From assembly GCA_964351625.1 (NCBI GenBank), contig CAYGOV010000011.1, forward strand, positions 62,001-126,000: DNA of 64,000 nucleotides, in the 5' to 3' direction. Source of the stretch: Marinoscillum sp964351625. GTDB lineage: Bacteria; Bacteroidota; Bacteroidia; Cytophagales; Cyclobacteriaceae. Shown one piece after another: positions 16,634-26,072 of this stretch (position 1 is the stretch's first letter; every line of letters begins with the position of its first letter). Under the pieces are notes generated by a model. It had not been told where the DNA came from. It made no database searches and saw only the letters and a program-made list of their open reading frames with translations. A program made the translations under genes and the position numbers.

Positions 16634-19600
16634 GTATTGTTTTGTTGGTACTCTGTAGGTGTCAAATGATAGACTTCCTTGAAACATTGAGAAAAGTAAG
16701 ATGGACTTTCAAAACCTACCTGATAAGCCACTTCAGAGATTGGGTGTCCAGACGCGAGTAATACGATTGCCTTTTGCAGTCTTGTCTGTCTTATGAATTC
16801 TACTGCCGAAAACCCAAGAAGCGCCTTGAGCTTTCTATTCAATGTGCTCTGACTCATTGACATCTCAGAAGCCAACCAATCTACACCTACGGTCTCATTG
16901 GTGAGATTGTAAGTCAGAAGATTATCCAGTTGAAGTAAAAACGCGTCCTTCGTTTGTGGGTTTTTAGCTTTGGTATCGAGTGCCAGATAATCCTTACGTA
17001 GAAACTCTCGAAGATTATTTTGTTGGCGAAATGCATTCTGAATCCTTAACTCCAGCTCATACATATGAAAAGGCTTGGTCAGGTAATCATCTGCTCCAGC
17101 TTCCAGTCCCTTTTCTTTTGACTCTTGAGCGGACTTGGCTGTGAGAAGGATAAACGGAATATGAGAGGTACGCGCATCTGATTTTGTCTTTTGGCAAAGC
17201 TCATACCCATCCATCTCGGGCATCATCACATCAGACACCACGATATTTGGCATTCGGTCCAATATCAAATTCCATCCTTCCTTTCCATTATTAGCAGCTA
17301 TGACTTCTGCACTTTCAGCAAGACTCTCCACTATAAATGAACGCAACTCAGCATTGTCCTCTACAACTAAAATAATAGGTGCCCCTTCCAATGTCTCGGT
17401 CACCATTTTCTCGGTTTCTATAGCCAACTCTCCCGATGTAAGAACCATTGAAATTGGAAGTTCCACTCTGAAAACAGAGCCTTCTCCTAAAGTGCTTCGA
17501 ACGGTAATGGAACCTCCCATCAAATCTGTAAGCTCTTTAACTAAGGACAATCCTATTCCTGTACCCTCAAAGGCTCTAGTGGCTGTATCATCCACCTGAT
17601 AGAAGCGATCAAACAATTTCGACAATTGCTCTTCGGGGATGCCTATTCCTGTATCATGGACTTCCAAGATTAGCTCTCGATTTTCAACAACCTCGGCTAC
17701 AAGTCTTACACTTCCATTTTGGCTGGTGAACTTCAAAGCATTGCTGAGAAGGTTTCTAACAATCTTCTCCAAATGACCTTTATCGAATTGGTGATATCCT
17801 TCAATATTCTTGATCTCAAGGGACAGATCGACTTCCTTTTGTGAAGCCAACTCGATAAAATCTTCAATGATTGCTTTGAGAAAAACAGCTAACTGACCTG
17901 TTGATTGATGCGATTGCATAAATCCACTTTCTAGTTTGGAGATATCCAATAACTCATTCACCAACTTCAGCAAATGACTCCCATGACGGTAATTGCTTTC
18001 AAGTATTTTTTGAACCTCCTTTGGATACTTCTTGTCTCTCAACTGTTTTTCCAACGGGGAAAGGATCAGTGTAAGTGGCGTTCGAAACTCATGTGTGATA
18101 TTTGAGAAAAACCGAGTCTTCATGTCGTCTACTTCTTTCAGGCGGAGAGCCTCCCGACGATTAAACTCTACTTCTTGCTGCTTCAGCAGTCTTGACTTAT
18201 AGCTCCTCCAAAAAAGTATTATAATACCTGTTGCCAATAGGATGTAAAGTGTATACGCCCACCAACTGAGCCACGGTGGTGGGAGCACGTGGATTTGGAT
18301 CTCACGAATATTGCTGCTCCACTGGCCATTGGTATTAGATGCGTTCAAAGAAAGGGTATAGTTTCCGTTTCTAAGTTTATCAAACTTGATCTTTCTATCA
18401 GTGCCATTGATTACCCAATCGTCATTATATCCACTTAGCTTATATCTATACAGGTTTTTATCAGGCGCATTAAATTGCAAAGCTGCAATTTCCAATGTCA
18501 AGGAATTATCTGAATAGATAAGTTCTAGATCTGAAAGTTCGTTGAGTGGCCTTCCGATCAAAGCGAGACTATCACCGAATATTTGTTCTTTGTTATTGAT
18601 TAGCAACTGGGTCAGCATTACTTCTGGGCTATACTTATCTTCTTTGAAGAGTGAAGGGTTGAAAATTGAGTAGCCTTCGGTTCCTCCTAAGGCAATGCGA
18701 CCATCAGGTAGTTCAAAAGAATGATGTCGATTGAACTCACTCTCGATCAATCCATCTTGCTTTGAATAATTGGTAAAAATTTCCGATGAAATATTTAGTC
18801 TACTAATACCATTAAACGTGGCTAACCAAAGGTTACCATATTCATCGGGAGCTATGGCGCCAATATTATTATCACTTAGCCCATCCTTGACATGATAGGT
18901 GTACAAGGTGTTTTGTCTGGATTTGTCCCATTTTATTAATCCATCCCCTAGCGTTGCAATCCAAAGAATTGAAGAGTCGTTTGGGTCTTGACATAAGTCA
19001 ATTAGGCTGGCATTTTCACTTCCCGGTCTATATTCATTTAATATTTCACCATTTTTGGTTTGGTACAATTTGTTCTCTGCAGAGATCACCCATTGATACT
19101 TATCATCTACAACCATATCTGAAAGTATTTCCTCTGCCAGACTATTTATTTCTTTTAGTCTTACTCGCTCAGGTGATTTTCTTTCATCATTCCAGCTGTA
19201 AAACCAGCCGTACTTTCCAAGCGCAAAGAGCCCCTGTTTGTTTTCTCCAATGCCCACAAGATAATCCTGCTCATCCTCCTCTATTTTGACCTGTTGTAGT
19301 GTTATACCGGTGAGCTTATAGAGTTCTCTAGGACCCGTATATCCGTAATAATCATACTTTAAAAATAGCATACCGGTTTTATTCAAAAAATATCTAAAAT
19401 TATAAGCCCATTCCTGCTGTTTCCAACTTTTTGGAAGACTTTCATGGGAAAGCCCCATCTCATTTGTCAGCACGTCCGATACAAAATTGGTTTCATAAGG
19501 TTTAGAGTTAAAAGATGGTGTCAGCATATTAATCTTGTATAATCCCCCAGTATTAATTGCAACCCAAAGGGTATTTGATCGATCGACGAACATCCCAGTA

Positions 19601-20568
19601 ATCAAAAATTTGCCCCTTTCAGGATAGACCCAAAGTGGTGTCAATTGTTCATCATGCTCTAACCGGAAGACATATCCTTGATATTGAAAGATGAGGCGAT
19701 TTTCATTGTCTACTGCTGTATTAAAAATCTTGGCTGAGTTTACAATCGGTACAGTGGGAACTATAACCTCTCTAAAATCATCTTGACCTTCATCATATAT
19801 AAATATTCTATTCTCATAGGCAAAAAGCACTCTATTGCCATCTAAACATGCCATAGGACATTTATTACGGGTTGCAGGTTCATAATTGAACCTTTTGGGA
19901 ATTGGGATTTTCCTAAAAACCTCTCCGGCCTTTTGTGCTACTTCCAGCCCTTCTTTGGTCATAAACCAAACCCTTCCATTTTGGTCGATATCAAAGCCGT
20001 AACCTGTTTCTGAAGAATCATGCGCCACGAATATTTTACCGATAGGTGATAGTGTAGAATCTATTAAATGAAAGGTCCTTGCATCTTTTACAAACCAATT
20101 TTTCTTTTGATTGTCACTTACGAAATAAACAAACTTCGCTCCACTGGGGCCCATATTCAACTTGAACTGAAAGTCTTCAATACTTTTTGAAGGCTTGACA
20201 TCTCTCTGGACTTCAAATGTTCTTGGATTCATTCGATCCACCTTATGATTGAAATTTAGAACCCATAAAATATTCGAGTCATCAATAATAATATCAAGTA
20301 TCTGGGATGTAGATAGTCTATTGTCGTCCTCAGAATTGCCATTGAAACTGATGAACTCATAACCATCAAATCGGGCTAAACCATTAAGCGTAGTTACCCA
20401 AATAAACCCATCCTTATCTTGTGCTATATATGAAACGTAGTTTTGTGGAAGGCCATCTTCAGTTGTGTAGTGTTGGTAATTGGAATATAAGACCTCTTGG
20501 CCAACAGCTGGCCTCATCCAAATCATAAGCACGACAATAAGAAGACCGGTGAATGTTGCGCTTCGCAT
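16630..20568 (-). CDS. hybrid two-component system sensor/regulator (HTCS, AraC output)
   Basis: This 1312-residue protein joins all parts of a phosphorelay. It has a signal peptide, a periplasmic two-propeller sensor (Reg_prop repeats such as LPQNYVSYIAQDKDGFIWV and LSDNNIGAIAPDEYGNLWLA), a Y_Y_Y domain (about 690-760) and one membrane helix near 770-790. The cytoplasmic part has a histidine kinase (H about 825 in NITHEFRTP; NLLSNALKF near 940; FEGTGIGLSLVKEL), a receiver (D about 1112 in VSDVMMPEMDGYE; LLTAK; DYLTKPF) and an AraC DNA-binding domain in the last 120 residues. HTCSs usually sense a polysaccharide fragment and switch on the neighbouring operon. Here no glycan-degrading genes follow; the caspase operon does. 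Confidence 0.95.
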   Translation of the reverse strand: MRSATFTGLLIVVLMIWMRPAVGQEVLYSNYQHYTTEDGLPQNYVSYIAQDKDGFIWVTTLNGLARFDGYEFISFNGNSEDDNRLSTSQILDIIIDDSNILWVLNFNHKVDRMNPRTFEVQRDVKPSKSIEDFQFKLNMGPSGAKFVYFVSDNQKKNWFVKDARTFHLIDSTLSPIGKIFVAHDSSETGYGFDIDQNGRVWFMTKEGLEVAQKAGEVFRKIPIPKRFNYEPATRNKCPMACLDGNRVLFAYENRIFIYDEGQDDFREVIVPTVPIVNSAKIFNTAVDNENRLIFQYQGYVFRLEHDEQLTPLWVYPERGKFLITGMFVDRSNTLWVAINTGGLYKINMLTPSFNSKPYETNFVSDVLTNEMGLSHESLPKSWKQQEWAYNFRYFLNKTGMLFLKYDYYGYTGPRELYKLTGITLQQVKIEEDEQDYLVGIGENKQGLFALGKYGWFYSWNDERKSPERVRLKEINSLAEEILSDMVVDDKYQWVISAENKLYQTKNGEILNEYRPGSENASLIDLCQDPNDSSILWIATLGDGLIKWDKSRQNTLYTYHVKDGLSDNNIGAIAPDEYGNLWLATFNGISRLNISSEIFTNYSKQDGLIESEFNRHHSFELPDGRIALGGTEGYSIFNPSLFKEDKYSPEVMLTQLLINNKEQIFGDSLALIGRPLNELSDLELIYSDNSLTLEIAALQFNAPDKNLYRYKLSGYNDDWVINGTDRKIKFDKLRNGNYTLSLNASNTNGQWSSNIREIQIHVLPPPWLSWWAYTLYILLATGIIILFWRSYKSRLLKQQEVEFNRREALRLKEVDDMKTRFFSNITHEFRTPLTLILSPLEKQLRDKKYPKEVQKILESNYRHGSHLLKLVNELLDISKLESGFMQSHQSTGQLAVFLKAIIEDFIELASQKEVDLSLEIKNIEGYHQFDKGHLEKIVRNLLSNALKFTSQNGSVRLVAEVVENRELILEVHDTGIGIPEEQLSKLFDRFYQVDDTATRAFEGTGIGLSLVKELTDLMGGSITVRSTLGEGSVFRVELPISMVLTSGELAIETEKMVTETLEGAPIILVVEDNAELRSFIVESLAESAEVIAANNGKEGWNLILDRMPNIVVSDVMMPEMDGYELCQKTKSDARTSHIPFILLTAKSAQESKEKGLEAGADDYLTKPFHMYELELRIQNAFRQQNNLREFLRKDYLALDTKAKNPQTKDAFLLQLDNLLTYNLTNETVGVDWLASEMSMSQSTLNRKLKALLGFSAVEFIRQTRLQKAIVLLASGHPISEVAYQVGFESPSYFSQCFKEVYHLTPTEYQQNNT

Positions 20569-20571
20569 AAC

Positions 20572-20590
20572 TTGAGTAAGTGTGACTCAA
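20572..20590 (-). promoter_or_regulatory. small hairpin in the HTCS leader
   Basis: TTGAGT (20572-20577) and ACTCAA (20585-20590) form a 6-bp stem with a 7-base loop, 3 bases before the HTCS start codon. It could mask the ribosome entry site. The stem is short, so this may be chance. Confidence 0.25.
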
Positions 20591-20750
20591 TTAGATAGTT
20601 TAATTCCAGCCAGCAAATAAGAAAATAAATGTGGCAATTACTTCATTCAAATCAAAACTTGAAAAAAAGCAGACTGTTACTATATCAAATTAGATGAACC
20701 GCAATAAATATTGCTATTCGTTATGACATTTGAATATTTTTCGCATTCCA

Positions 20751-20781
20751 TTGCGACCAAATCAATAATGACTTACTTTTG
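20751..20781 (+). promoter_or_regulatory. Bacteroidota-type promoter of the 61-residue gene
   Basis: TTG (20751-20753), exactly 20 bp, then TACTTTTG (20774-20781) is a full match to TTG-N20-TAnnTTTG. The gene starts 34 bp downstream at ATG 20815. Confidence 0.7.
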
Positions 20782-20814
20782 TAATCATAATCACGCCAAA
20801 ACGCTTTTAAAATT

Positions 20815-21000
20815 ATGACATTGCTAAGAGTTCACGACAACCAACAAGACCTTACCAACGATTTTGTAAGATTAGCTGCCAAGCAAATCCGTGACACTGC
20901 TGACTCAAAGCAAATTCAACAAGTATTCATGCAAGGTCAGGAAATGGGCTTCTGCAATGACGAGATCAAAATCCTCTTAGAGGATATCCTCAATAAGTAA
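20815..21000 (+). CDS. small conserved-looking helical protein, 61 residues
   Basis: I do not recognise a family. The product is mostly helical and acidic/amidic: MTLLRVHDNQQDLTND, then two helices with QIRDTADSKQIQQVFMQ and DEIKILLEDILNK. It has no signal peptide or membrane segment. A full promoter match directly upstream supports real expression. It converges on the 713-residue gene, with only two bases between stop codons. It could be a small cytoplasmic regulator or adaptor. Confidence 0.65.
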   Translation: MTLLRVHDNQQDLTNDFVRLAAKQIRDTADSKQIQQVFMQGQEMGFCNDEIKILLEDILNK

Positions 21001-21002
21001 TC

Positions 21003-23144
21003 CTAGAGCCTTACCCTGATCCCTGGGCCTATCAAAAAGAATGGTTTCTGCTCCGTAAGTAGATAACCCATTCCTGCATATAATGGAAATGTGAGTTTGT
21101 TATCGCTAGATGTAGGATACAATGAGCCAATTACCACAAGCGCAACATCTCGGTTATTATTACTTTCACTGAAGTTAAACGCATCAATAGCTATAAAACC
21201 TGCTCCAACTTTATAAGGTCTTGGTTTGGCAATTTTTCCAGGTTCATAAAAGCTGAGCTGAGCAATCATTGCAAAGCTTACCCCTCCGAAATTTGTAAAA
21301 TCGTTCTCCTTAGCCTTGAGTATCAATAATCCAGCAGGGAAAGAGACATCTATATCAAAGTTGTAGTCTCGTTTTAGATGAATCTGGATTTTCTTCGTTT
21401 TACCTTCCCCACCATATTTGTCCTTAATATGGCTTATCTCAAGCTCTATTCTTGACCACTCTTCCAAATCAGAGGTCTTTTTCGAAATGAAATTATTCAG
21501 ATTGATATCTTCAGTTTTGCAGTTTTTTGAATCATAATGAACGTACCGTGGCGAACTCTCCCCAGGACAAATAACTAATTCCTCAAACTGGTAAAGCTCA
21601 ATGAGATTCCCCTTCTTGTTGGAAATTTTTACTTTGATATTGATGTATTGTGGACCAAAGAGTTCTTTCCCTTGATCAATTTTATTAGGATTGAAATCAA
21701 ATACTAGATCTGTCAAATTGGACTCATAGTAGATCGGTTTTTCTATTTCATTGACCACATATTGCTTATCTCCCAGATCAAGTGTCATGAAATCCAAAGC
21801 CCTTGGCCTCTGATATTCCGTCACTCTTAAAGATTTACCAGATGGTTTATTATGATTGAAAATTTCAATATTGTTCGTGCTAATGGTTAGTGGCACTTTG
21901 ATCTGAAAGATGGAAATATTCTCATTTTTGATCAGTGAGTCATACTGCAAATCACTAGCTCCCGGAAAACTAAACGAAGCTTTATGAAGCCCTTCACCCT
22001 CTAGTTTTACATTGACTGTCTCCCCAGGGAAGACTTTGTTAGAGACTTCCCACTCTTTACCTTCTCTCTGTATGGAAATGGTCCCGATAGAGGTTTTTGG
22101 AGTAATATCTACGTTAGTGACATACCGTGCATCATCACCTTCCTTTATGTAGAGATAGCCTTCCGACTTGCGGTGGTAAGAATATGGACGGAGTAGACAC
22201 AGCACTTTGTCATTGTTCAGCCTTGCTTTCGTGAATAACTCCGCTATGAGCGCTCCACCAGCTTCTTCTTGATCTTCTATCCGATATGTTTTTCCAAGTT
22301 TTAAATAACGATGATTGTCTAATTGAATTTCAATCGCTTCTTTCTTGTCTTCTTTTGGGGTAACCTCTTGCGTGTCAAACTGTAAAAAGGCCAATCGTCC
22401 TGACCTTACCTGAAACTGAGTCTTAATTTCTGGAAGATCATAGCTCACAGAACTGCCCTGTATATATGGTTTGTTTGTAGTCAATTTGAGGTTTATCTCT
22501 TGCTTACCCAGCGTATTTGGAAGAATATGAAGGAGCAACTTGCCCCCAGACCTAGTCAACCGATAATTGATTGGTAGATCTTCTGTCCATCGGTTGTCGA
22601 TGTTGATATTCTGAACATTGTTGGTAGTGATTTCAAACTCCTTTTCCTCCCCTATGTAAAGTTCCTCGCTTCCGAGATAAAGCTTAGCATAAGTGTTGGT
22701 ATATGGAAAGAGTGGTAATTCTGTCAGCACATCTTTATCGCCCAGATCATGCCGAAAAATAAATTTCAGAAATTCAGATTCCGTAAGTGCATTGAACCTG
22801 ATCTTGAAGCGAGCATAGTCATCAAAAATCAATATTGAATCCACCAACGTGAAATCAGCAGATGGGACCAAAGCCAGTCTATTTGGTGCTAGTTCCTGAT
22901 CAAAAAAGAGATACACTTCTGCAACCTCTGCCTCCTTTTTGTATTCGAAAGCAAGAGCCTTATTGGCACCAATATTCAGTGCATTATTTCTATAGCTATA
23001 CTCGAGGGTATCCACAAACAGCTTGGCATCTAGAAAAATACTCTGGCTAAATCTGTCTTGAGCACTACCGGCATTTGGTTGGATAAATGCCACACCAATT
23101 AAAAGTGACACTAAAAGTGAGCTGAATATCCTCATAGCCTGCAA
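21003..23144 (-). CDS. large exported protein of unknown function
   Basis: This 713-residue protein has no family I recognise. The better start may be the second methionine (MRIFSSLLVSLLIG, 23132), which begins a signal peptide ending near GSAQ. The body is beta-rich with many YxxL/F strand patterns. The last 100 residues (VSFAMIAQLSF, KVGAGFIAIDAF, LYAGMGYLL, FLIGPGIRVRL) look like outer-membrane beta-strands ending in an aromatic/hydrophobic tail. This suggests a periplasmic region fused to a small barrel or membrane-facing end. It lies 30 bp after the hydrolase-OsmC gene and is probably co-transcribed with it. Confidence 0.75.
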   Translation of the reverse strand: MQAMRIFSSLLVSLLIGVAFIQPNAGSAQDRFSQSIFLDAKLFVDTLEYSYRNNALNIGANKALAFEYKKEAEVAEVYLFFDQELAPNRLALVPSADFTLVDSILIFDDYARFKIRFNALTESEFLKFIFRHDLGDKDVLTELPLFPYTNTYAKLYLGSEELYIGEEKEFEITTNNVQNINIDNRWTEDLPINYRLTRSGGKLLLHILPNTLGKQEINLKLTTNKPYIQGSSVSYDLPEIKTQFQVRSGRLAFLQFDTQEVTPKEDKKEAIEIQLDNHRYLKLGKTYRIEDQEEAGGALIAELFTKARLNNDKVLCLLRPYSYHRKSEGYLYIKEGDDARYVTNVDITPKTSIGTISIQREGKEWEVSNKVFPGETVNVKLEGEGLHKASFSFPGASDLQYDSLIKNENISIFQIKVPLTISTNNIEIFNHNKPSGKSLRVTEYQRPRALDFMTLDLGDKQYVVNEIEKPIYYESNLTDLVFDFNPNKIDQGKELFGPQYINIKVKISNKKGNLIELYQFEELVICPGESSPRYVHYDSKNCKTEDINLNNFISKKTSDLEEWSRIELEISHIKDKYGGEGKTKKIQIHLKRDYNFDIDVSFPAGLLILKAKENDFTNFGGVSFAMIAQLSFYEPGKIAKPRPYKVGAGFIAIDAFNFSESNNNRDVALVVIGSLYPTSSDNKLTFPLYAGMGYLLTEQKPFFLIGPGIRVRL

Positions 23145-23174
23145 AGATGGTAAAGGCAGCTTAAGCCACCAAGG

Positions 23175-24392
23175 TTAGTCGATCTTTGCTGCTTGTGTAA
23201 TGATGTTTGGTTTGCCCTCCAGTGTCTTATGCACTGGACACCTGTCAGCAATCTCAATCAGGCGCGCTCGCTCGTGTTCTGTTAAATTACCTTCTAAAGA
23301 TATGATTCGTTTGATCTGATCAATCTTACCTTTTGCATCCTGAGAGTTACCTCCATCCTCCGCATGAACCTTATCGTGGGTTAGCTTTACACTGACTTCC
23401 TGAAGATCCATCTTCTTAAAATCCGCATACATCTTGAGCGTCATTGCAGTACAAGCGCCCAACGCAGACAATAGATATCCATAGGGAGAAGGTCCCAAAT
23501 CTGTTCCCCCACTTCCAGCTGGCTCATCTGCAATCTGATGATGCTTGCCTGCAATTATCTCCGTCAAAAATCCCTGATCAGAGAGTCTTGCCCACACTTC
23601 TCCTTCTGGGGCTATCTCCAATTCTTGATCAGGAGAGATATATCGTGTAGTCCATGCTGCTATCATTTGACCTGCATACCGAGAGTCCTCTTCAGCACCG
23701 AGGAGGTGATCTGCGCCATCTAATGTAATAAAGCTTTTAGGATGTTTGGCATGTTGATAAATATCAGCTGCATTGTCTATTCCCACTATTTTATCTTGTG
23801 GTGAATGCATGATAAGCAATGATTTTTTGATCTCGCCAATGGACTTCAATCCATCATTGACTTCTAAATCATCCAACAATTGCTTCTTTACCTTGAAAGG
23901 TCGACCGCCAATATTCACCTCAGCTTCACCATTCTTTACAATTTCCTCCTCACTGGTATTGAAAAGTGTTTTTAGATGTGTAGGATTAGCTGGCGCACCT
24001 ATAGTTACCACTGCTTTTACTTTCGTTAAACTTCTACTTACACGCAGTACTGCTGCTCCGCCCAATGAATGGCCAATCAATATTTGAGGGGCAAAATAGT
24101 TTTCTTCTAGGAAGGAATAGGCTTGATTTAAATCTGAAAGATTGGTGGTAAAATTAGTTTCCGCAAAGTCTCCAGAGCTTTGGCCCAAGCCCGTAAAATC
24201 GAAACGCAGCACAGCGATATCATTTTGGGTGAGCGATTGACAAATATGGTCTACCGCTTTTAGGCTTTTTGAACAAGTAAAGCAATGCGCAAAAAGTGCA
24301 AAGGCCTTAGGCTTTCCGGTAAGTGGGAAATCTATCCGACCTGAAAGTTTCTGGCCTGTTTTGTTACTGAATGATACTTTTTCTGATTTCAT
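23175..24392 (-). CDS. bifunctional alpha/beta hydrolase and OsmC-family protein
   Basis: This 405-residue protein fuses two known domains. Residues about 1-255 are an alpha/beta hydrolase (ALFAHCFTCSKS, GHSLGGAAVLR with the nucleophile Ser, HSPQDKIVG and GADHLL for the Asp and His). Residues about 270-405 are an OsmC/Ohr-type domain with its two cysteines in GACTAMTLKMYADFK and DRCPVHKTLEG. OsmC proteins reduce organic peroxides; the hydrolase may release or repair peroxidised acyl groups. This fusion occurs in many bacteria. The gene is divergent from the DUF6134-type gene at 24467. Confidence 0.92.
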   Translation of the reverse strand: MKSEKVSFSNKTGQKLSGRIDFPLTGKPKAFALFAHCFTCSKSLKAVDHICQSLTQNDIAVLRFDFTGLGQSSGDFAETNFTTNLSDLNQAYSFLEENYFAPQILIGHSLGGAAVLRVSRSLTKVKAVVTIGAPANPTHLKTLFNTSEEEIVKNGEAEVNIGGRPFKVKKQLLDDLEVNDGLKSIGEIKKSLLIMHSPQDKIVGIDNAADIYQHAKHPKSFITLDGADHLLGAEEDSRYAGQMIAAWTTRYISPDQELEIAPEGEVWARLSDQGFLTEIIAGKHHQIADEPAGSGGTDLGPSPYGYLLSALGACTAMTLKMYADFKKMDLQEVSVKLTHDKVHAEDGGNSQDAKGKIDQIKRIISLEGNLTEHERARLIEIADRCPVHKTLEGKPNIITQAAKID

Positions 24393-24449
24393 ACCCGTTA
24401 AGAATTTGAACAGTGATTAACTTGAACACTCTTTAAAAAGAGGGCTAAA

Positions 24450-24457
24450 CAAACCTA
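24450..24457 (-). promoter_or_regulatory. possible -7 box of the hydrolase-OsmC gene
   Basis: TAGGTTTG on the minus strand matches TAnnTTTG, 57 bp before the start codon. No clear -33 TTG lies at the expected distance, so the call is tentative. Confidence 0.35.
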
Positions 24458-24466
24458 AATCTAAAC

Positions 24467-25093
24467 TTGAAGGGACACATATTCACTCTTATTGGCTTCT
24501 TTCTCGGACTTACGTCAGTAGTTGGACAAACGCTCACCTACGATGTAATCAGGAGTGATAAGTCTATGGGACAAACAATAGTGGAGCGACAAAAAACAGG
24601 AAAAGAAATAGCCTACAGCCTTAATACCAAGACTGCTTTTCGAGTCATTTTTCTGATAGAAGTGGAGTACGATCTTCAAGAAATTTTTCTAGGGAAACAT
24701 CTTCAATCCGGAACTAGCTTCAATTCTCTCAATGGAAGCATTCAGAAAAAAACGTCAATTGCCAAGCGGCTAAAGGATTATGAGCTAATTATAGATGGAA
24801 TTTCTACATCAATCACAAAAGACACAATAACAGAATCTGTCTCAGAGATCTACTTTGAAGAGCCCTTTCATGGCAAAGATGTATTCTCAGCATATTTCGC
24901 TCGACATCTCAAGTTTGAAAAAATTGGCGACCACAAATATTCACTTACCTCACCGGATGGCACCAACGTCTATACTTATGAAAATGGAATTTGCACGAGG
25001 GTAGATATCAGTAGAGACTTTGCCACTTTTAGTCAGGTTTTGCTACCTGAACATTTGGCGAATGTGCGTAAAGGGAAGATTACTGGGTTTTAA
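24467..25093 (+). CDS. exported DUF6134-type protein
   Basis: This 208-residue protein begins at TTG and has a signal peptide (HIFTLIGFFLGLTSVVGQ). The mature part reads as beta-strands typical of DUF6134/LolA-like periplasmic proteins: LTYDVIRSDKSMGQTIVERQ, VEYDLQEIFLGKHLQSG, NSLNGSIQKKTS. Its function is unknown; such proteins are thought to bind lipidic or hydrophobic ligands. It overlaps the convergent TPR gene by 14 bp at the 3' end. Confidence 0.72.
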   Translation: MKGHIFTLIGFFLGLTSVVGQTLTYDVIRSDKSMGQTIVERQKTGKEIAYSLNTKTAFRVIFLIEVEYDLQEIFLGKHLQSGTSFNSLNGSIQKKTSIAKRLKDYELIIDGISTSITKDTITESVSEIYFEEPFHGKDVFSAYFARHLKFEKIGDHKYSLTSPDGTNVYTYENGICTRVDISRDFATFSQVLLPEHLANVRKGKITGF

Positions 25094-25961
25094 GTACATA
25101 TTGTCCATCAAAAGTTGGTGTCCACTTTACACCATCTTCCGAATCTTCAAATAACTGCCTGACACTTCCATCATCATTCTTGGTAAAAGTCAGTCTAGAC
25201 TTTATAATTAACCCGTTTAGACCCAAATAATCACACAAAAACTGAATCATTCCTTTAGACCTATCTATTTCGATATAATCCAAGACACCACCTTGGCTGT
25301 CTACCCAGGTCTGATGCCACTTGCTGTCCATCTTACTATAGTAGTTGATGCTCTGCCCAGTATAGGTTCTACCCGTCACATAGTTTTCATGAATCGCACA
25401 ACCACCATTCGCTCGGGTGATGGAATTGTCCCCAACTTTTCTTCCACCTACCATGACTTCCCATTCGCCCAGCCAGAAGTCAAATGCCCGATGGTTTTCA
25501 TCCGTAAGGCAGGGATATGCATTTTCATTAACCTTTTGGATAATCTCCATATATCTTGCTTCTGTATTCACCGAAGTGAAAGCCTCTTCGGTTTCTATCC
25601 TTTTAATGGCACCAAATCCAGCCGCAACAGCTTGATCTAGGGCATCATACATTTTAGAAGTTTCTAATTTAAGGGCATATAAGACCGCTTGGCTATAATA
25701 GACCTGATATGGATAAAAATTTGTCTTAAGGGCTAGGTCAAAAGCATTTTGGGCTTCTTGGTATTTGGATAATTTCATATTCGCTACGGCATATTGAAAC
25801 CAAGCCGAAGAATCCGCAATATTGGTTTTTAGATGTTCAGACAAAACAGAAATAACCTTTTCCCATTGACCATTATTGAAAGCCGCTGTGCCAAGCATCT
25901 TATTATCTTGGGCGTATAGTGTAGATGAAGAGATTAGTAAAATTGCAAAGATGTTTTTCAT
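25080..25961 (-). CDS. exported TPR-repeat protein with C-terminal DUF1579-like domain
   Basis: I start it at the ATG at 25961 (MKNIFAILLISSSTLYAQ, a signal peptide) rather than eight codons upstream, giving 293 residues. Residues about 20-130 hold TPR-like helices (AAFNNGQWEKVISVLSEHL, AWFQYAVANMKLSKYQEAQ, VYYSQAVLYAL). The C-terminal half (FDFWLGEWEVMVGG, HENYVTG, NYYSKMDSKWHQTWVDS) is a beta-barrel-like domain found in many Bacteroidota exported proteins. Function is unknown; it probably acts in the periplasm. The 3' end overlaps the opposing gene by 14 bp. Confidence 0.8.
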   Translation of the reverse strand: MKNIFAILLISSSTLYAQDNKMLGTAAFNNGQWEKVISVLSEHLKTNIADSSAWFQYAVANMKLSKYQEAQNAFDLALKTNFYPYQVYYSQAVLYALKLETSKMYDALDQAVAAGFGAIKRIETEEAFTSVNTEARYMEIIQKVNENAYPCLTDENHRAFDFWLGEWEVMVGGRKVGDNSITRANGGCAIHENYVTGRTYTGQSINYYSKMDSKWHQTWVDSQGGVLDYIEIDRSKGMIQFLCDYLGLNGLIIKSRLTFTKNDDGSVRQLFEDSEDGVKWTPTFDGQYVLKTQ

Positions 25962-26072
25962 ATTGAGTCGCTCTTGTTTTTCCAATATTAAAGAGCTAAA
26001 TCATGCAAAAGGTAACAGCCTAAGAGATTTTACAAAGAATCAAAAGGGGCTGAATTACTAAGAGAAGGAGAT

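Noticed and set aside
17300..17599. 99-codon plus-strand frame
   Set aside because: Low-complexity Ser/Thr frame opposite the HTCS kinase and receiver domains.
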